The notes under the pieces are model-generated. The model was not told the origin of the DNA. It saw only the letters and a program-made list of their open reading frames with translations, and did not search any database. Shown in pieces: positions 61,001 to 64,000 of a stretch of 64,000 nucleotides of DNA. Source of the DNA: G963663775 sp963663775 (GTDB taxonomy: Bacteria > Bacillota > Clostridia > Oscillospirales > Butyricicoccaceae); the NCBI GenBank assembly GCA_963663775.1, contig OY760624.1, positions 2,542,001 through 2,606,000 on the forward strand, read 5' to 3'. The position numbers were made by a program, and so were the translations under genes. How positions within the stretch are numbered: the first letter of the stretch is position 1; each line of letters opens with the position of its first letter.

Positions 61001-62266
61001 TGCCTGTCCTGCACCGTTGTTTGCCATCTGAATGCACCTGCCGTCCTTCACACGCTCAATCTGCAGCCACACCTCGGCTTCGGGTGCGTCAAACGCCCCT
61101 ATTTCAACGAAAATCTGACTGGTTTCGCCACTATTCCACGTTCGGACATCCGTTGAAATAGGGATTTTTTGCAATGTTTTACCCTTGAACCGCAGCAGTG
61201 CAAAAGCATGCATTTCTTCATACGCATTGGCAAACCCTGTGTTTTCCACAGCAATCTGCAAGCGCACCGGTTGCTGTTTGCGCTGCAAAATCACTTTTCG
61301 CACCACAAAGCGGTATCCAAGATGCGCTCCAATGTAGTCATATCCGCTTTTCCCTTGAAACGCATCCGATTGCTGATAGCTGCTGTTTTTCCATTTCTCA
61401 AGCACCTGCAAGTCATACAAACTGTGCAAATAGGTAATGTGCATCTGCCGCATGGTTGCAATGGCATGCTCCAAATCATTCAATTGATTATCCTGCACCA
61501 CTTCCCCGCCATTCGGCACAGTGCGGCAAATACGGTGCTGAAATGCCAACTCGTCGCTGCGGCAGAAGGCTTCCTCCCATGCAGCATCTGCGGCAGATGC
61601 CGTGCCGTAGGTTCCAAAATCACTCTCAGATGCCATCATGCCATCATTATATAGTGCCAATGTTCGCTGATGCATGATTTCGCTTTGCGGGCATAGCATC
61701 CGCAGATAGCGTGGCTGTCGCACGGCAATCCGACAGCTGCCCGCAGTCGCTTCCCACAGGGTTTGAAACAAACTGCGCAAATGGGTTTTGGTCAAAAACT
61801 TGGAGTGGTGCATCTCGCCCCAACTGCCCACAAACAGCCCTTGCAGCACAAAAATCATCGCATGATATTCCTGCAAAATCGGTCCCACCTGCCGCATATG
61901 CCGCTGTATGGTCTGTATGCCAGACGGTTCGTGCTCCATCCCCCGTCCTTCTTTGTCATACAAAAATCGCAAAATCAACTCTTTTTTCTCTCTGTGAAAA
62001 AATTCTAATATGACACGCAGATATTCCAGCGCAGCTTGGTCAAGTTCGCTGTCCCGATACCACCCAAGGTCAATCTGCACCATTGCCAGCGATTCCTCCT
62101 CACAGCAGACCGCTCGCAGTGCCGCTTCCTCCAACGGTTCTGTCAGCGCAAAAGGATACAGCCGATACCAGCCCCTGCTCGGATTTCGGTCATTCTGGCT
62201 GCTTTCTGTTAGCTTTTCCGCACGCCATTTGGACAGGCTATCTTTTTTCCCGCATCTCCAAAACAC
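60962..62266 (-). CDS. DUF4832 family protein, second paralogue without anchor
   Basis: This protein of about 434 residues is a divergent paralogue of the neighbouring DUF4832 protein. Shared motifs in the same order are NPSRGWYRLYPF, GLFVGSWGEMHHS, LYNDGMMASESDFGTYG, TVPNGGEV, HITYLHSLYDLQVLEKW and GYDYIGAHLGYRFVV. Unlike its partner it has no signal peptide or membrane helix. The start is probably the GTG at 62266, six bases after GGAGG, inside the 3' end of the glycosyltransferase gene (29-base overlap). Its own 3' end overlaps the convergent paralogue. Confidence 0.82.
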   Translation of the reverse strand: MFWRCGKKDSLSKWRAEKLTESSQNDRNPSRGWYRLYPFALTEPLEEAALRAVCCEEESLAMVQIDLGWYRDSELDQAALEYLRVILEFFHREKKELILRFLYDKEGRGMEHEPSGIQTIQRHMRQVGPILQEYHAMIFVLQGLFVGSWGEMHHSKFLTKTHLRSLFQTLWEATAGSCRIAVRQPRYLRMLCPQSEIMHQRTLALYNDGMMASESDFGTYGTASAADAAWEEAFCRSDELAFQHRICRTVPNGGEVVQDNQLNDLEHAIATMRQMHITYLHSLYDLQVLEKWKNSSYQQSDAFQGKSGYDYIGAHLGYRFVVRKVILQRKQQPVRLQIAVENTGFANAYEEMHAFALLRFKGKTLQKIPISTDVRTWNSGETSQIFVEIGAFDAPEAEVWLQIERVKDGRCIQMANNGAGQALFLGCLLHRKRA

Positions 62267-63023
62267 GATTCTCCTCCCCCACATTCATTTTCAGCACCCG
62301 AATCCGAAAAAATATCACCCATATGCTGAGCAGCATCCGAAACATATAAAGGATTGGCTTCCATCCTGCGTGCATGCTCACGCCTTCTGTTCGCTGATGC
62401 ATGATTGCTGGCACTTCTTCCACCCGAAATCCTAGCAAAATCATCTGCATTACCATGTTTGCATCCGGATACTTGTCTTCAAACTGTTGATAACGGGAAT
62501 AGTACAGCACTGTGCGGCGGCTAAGCCCCTGCAACCCACTGGTTGGGTCCATAATTTTTTCTCCGGTTGCCCTGCGAATCATGCTGCGAAACAGCTTATA
62601 CGCCAGTTCCTTCAAGGGCGGTGTGGCATATGCCCCACTGTCCTGTAGATAGCGGGAACCCAGCACAATATCAGGGGCGTTTTGGTTTGCACCGTCTGCT
62701 GTCAATCGGCTGTAAATCAAAGGGATATTGCACACATCATGCTGTCCGTCCGCATCCATTTGGATAACGTATTTATAATTGCATCGAATGGCATATTTAT
62801 AGCCCAGCTGCAGCGCACTGCCATATCCCAGATTAAAAACATGCGTCACCAGTGCGTGATTTGTGTCTTTCACAATCCAGTTTGTATCATCCGAGGATGC
62901 ATCATTGATAACCAAAACATTTGCAATTGCCGCAATTTCCGGCTGCTCCAAATCGCTCAAAATTTTGCCGATATTTTTCGCTTCGTTGTATGCGGGTATA
63001 ATAATCAATAGTTCTTTTTGCAT
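62238..63023 (-). CDS. Glycosyltransferase family 2 protein
   Basis: This 261-residue protein has the GT2 fold: IIIPAYNEAKNIGKIL at the N-terminus, VLVINDASSDDT, VFNLGYGSALQLGYKYA, and the DxD motif in VIQMDADGQHD. It resembles dolichol- or polyprenyl-phosphate sugar synthases (DPM1-like). One C-terminal hydrophobic segment (about 228-250) may attach it to the membrane. The ATG at 63023 follows GGGGGG by six bases. It lies between a GT4-type gene and the second DUF4832 gene in one operon. Confidence 0.93.
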   Translation of the reverse strand: MQKELLIIIPAYNEAKNIGKILSDLEQPEIAAIANVLVINDASSDDTNWIVKDTNHALVTHVFNLGYGSALQLGYKYAIRCNYKYVIQMDADGQHDVCNIPLIYSRLTADGANQNAPDIVLGSRYLQDSGAYATPPLKELAYKLFRSMIRRATGEKIMDPTSGLQGLSRRTVLYYSRYQQFEDKYPDANMVMQMILLGFRVEEVPAIMHQRTEGVSMHAGWKPILYMFRMLLSIWVIFFRIRVLKMNVGEENRVLEMREKR

Positions 63024-63060
63024 AGTCCGCCCCCCTCTTTTCTCCGCCCATTGCATGCCT

Positions 63061-64000
63061 TTACAGTAGTTCCAGCAGTAAACGGATATCTTCCGCATGG
63101 TTCATCTGCTTCTGTTTTGCTGCCGCTTGCAGGCTTTGCCGCAGGGTTGGCTGTTCCATCAGCCGCACCACACTGTCTGCAATCGCTTCCGCATCCAGCG
63201 CACACAAAATCCCATCTTCCCCTTGCTGAATCTGTTCACGGTTGCCGCTGCAATCCGATGCAATGATTGCGCAGCCCAGCGTCTGCGCCTCTTGAATCGC
63301 AATACTCTTGCCCTCAAATCGAGTGGCATGCACATAAATATCGGTCTGTGAGAAGTAGGGGTATGGATTTTCTATAGCACCCAACAGCAAAAAATCTTCC
63401 TGCAAACCCAATTTTGCAATCTTCCTCTCCAACATTTTTCGCTCGGGTCCTTCTCCCAATACATACCATCGCACTGCCACCCCGCGCTGCCGCAGGCACT
63501 GCATGGCATCCACTGCAATCTCATAGGCTTTCTGATGTGTCAATCGGCCCACTGTCAGCAAGCGAGTGCCTTGAAAATCATCTGCAATGCCACCCGGCTT
63601 GCTTGCTCTCGCCACAATCCCTGTCTGGTCTATGTAATTATGCAGGGTATTGGTATTTTCTGTGCACTCTGGATAAACACACAGAAAATGGCTTTTCACC
63701 TCGTCCGAAACTGTAAAAATACGGTCAAATTGCAAATAGCATGCTCTGTCCAGCTTTCGAGTGTAACCCGCCTGCTCATAGTCAATGTGGACGAAGGCGG
63801 CTTTTCGCTTTGCCTGCACATGGTCCGCCACATAATATGTCGCCCCTCCTTCCAGATATGCAATTGCAAGGTCATATACCTCTTTCTGTGGCTCTGCGCC
63901 ATCAGAAACCAACCTCCACAGCAATTTATCTATCTGTAAACGATGTTTTTTCAGCATTTCTGTCGCACCTGCCGCCATATACGGCAGCAAGCGCAGTGCA
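63061..64000 (-). CDS. Glycosyltransferase family 4 protein (N-terminus outside the window)
   Basis: The reading frame stays open to the right edge of the window, so the start lies beyond base 64000. The visible 313 residues contain a GT-B C-terminal domain: LLTVGRLTHQKAYEIAVDAM, WYVLGEGPERKMLERKIAKL, FEGKSIAIQEAQTLGCAIIA and SDCSGNREQI, which hold the nucleotide-sugar site and the EX7E-like motif. The fold matches retaining GT4 enzymes that use UDP- or GDP-sugars. It begins the visible part of the glycosyltransferase operon leading to DUF4832. Confidence 0.92.
   Translation of the reverse strand, partial: ALRLLPYMAAGATEMLKKHRLQIDKLLWRLVSDGAEPQKEVYDLAIAYLEGGATYYVADHVQAKRKAAFVHIDYEQAGYTRKLDRACYLQFDRIFTVSDEVKSHFLCVYPECTENTNTLHNYIDQTGIVARASKPGGIADDFQGTRLLTVGRLTHQKAYEIAVDAMQCLRQRGVAVRWYVLGEGPERKMLERKIAKLGLQEDFLLLGAIENPYPYFSQTDIYVHATRFEGKSIAIQEAQTLGCAIIASDCSGNREQIQQGEDGILCALDAEAIADSVVRLMEQPTLRQSLQAAAKQKQMNHAEDIRLLLELL

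Noticed and set aside
1..64000. CRISPR arrays, insertion sequences, prophage or rRNA genes
   Set aside because: I saw no regularly spaced direct repeats, transposase or integrase motifs, phage structural genes or rRNA sequence anywhere in the window.

Overview
The window reads as a chromosome segment of a low-to-mid GC Firmicute of class Clostridia, most likely a gut Oscillospirales (Ruminococcaceae/Butyricicoccaceae-like) bacterium. This rests on the gene order pyrH-frr-uppS-cdsA-dxr-rseP-ispG-polC, a gdpP-rplI-dnaB-tilS-hpt-ftsH block, an FMN riboswitch on the rib operon, a T-box on thrS, strong GGAGG ribosome binding sites, several TTG/GTG starts and many U-tract terminators. The family-level placement is inference. 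I see no rRNA, insertion sequence, prophage or CRISPR array.

Region 1 (1-31.7 kb) is mostly housekeeping and mostly on the minus strand. In transcription order it holds pyrH to polC (nucleotide supply, ribosome recycling, undecaprenyl phosphate, CDP-diacylglycerol, the MEP isoprenoid pathway, site-2 protease, replicative polymerase). Next come a DUF177 gene with rpmF, then der-plsY-gpsA, an RluA-type pseudouridine synthase, and an anchored polysaccharide deacetylase. The gdpP-to-ftsH block follows, then ribD-ribE-ribBA-ribH behind an FMN riboswitch, a DEAD-box helicase, a CpXC protein, a GNAT acetyltransferase and glycogen phosphorylase.

Region 2 (31.8-43 kb) is mainly plus strand: a split chromate-transporter pair, thrS with a T-box leader (the protein lacks the usual TGS domain), proS, an MscS channel, an Lrp-type regulator overlapping an aminotransferase, a DUF2461 protein, a DEDDh exonuclease, a small unknown membrane protein and an AI-2E-family permease.

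Region 3 (43-55.5 kb) is a transport and sensing segment: a methyl-accepting chemotaxis protein, an SSS-family sodium symporter, a zinc/manganese-type ABC permease and ATPase, tRNA-Arg(CCT), an MFS transporter, two AraC regulators, an IolE-like isomerase, a MerR regulator and a small protein with two HX13H pairs. The MCP and symporter promoter regions carry the same 18-bp dyad. The MCP has a roughly 410-base leader ending in a strong terminator whose 3' arm is perfectly complementary to an upstream 12-mer. I consider this the best candidate for an undescribed regulatory system in the window.

Region 4 (55.6-64 kb) is a cell-surface polysaccharide locus. It encodes a nucleotidyltransferase, a Wzx-like flippase, a Stealth-family sugar-phosphate transferase, two glycosyltransferases and two divergent DUF4832 paralogues that converge and overlap at their 3' ends. 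Both window ends cut genes: polC at the left and a glycosyltransferase at the right.
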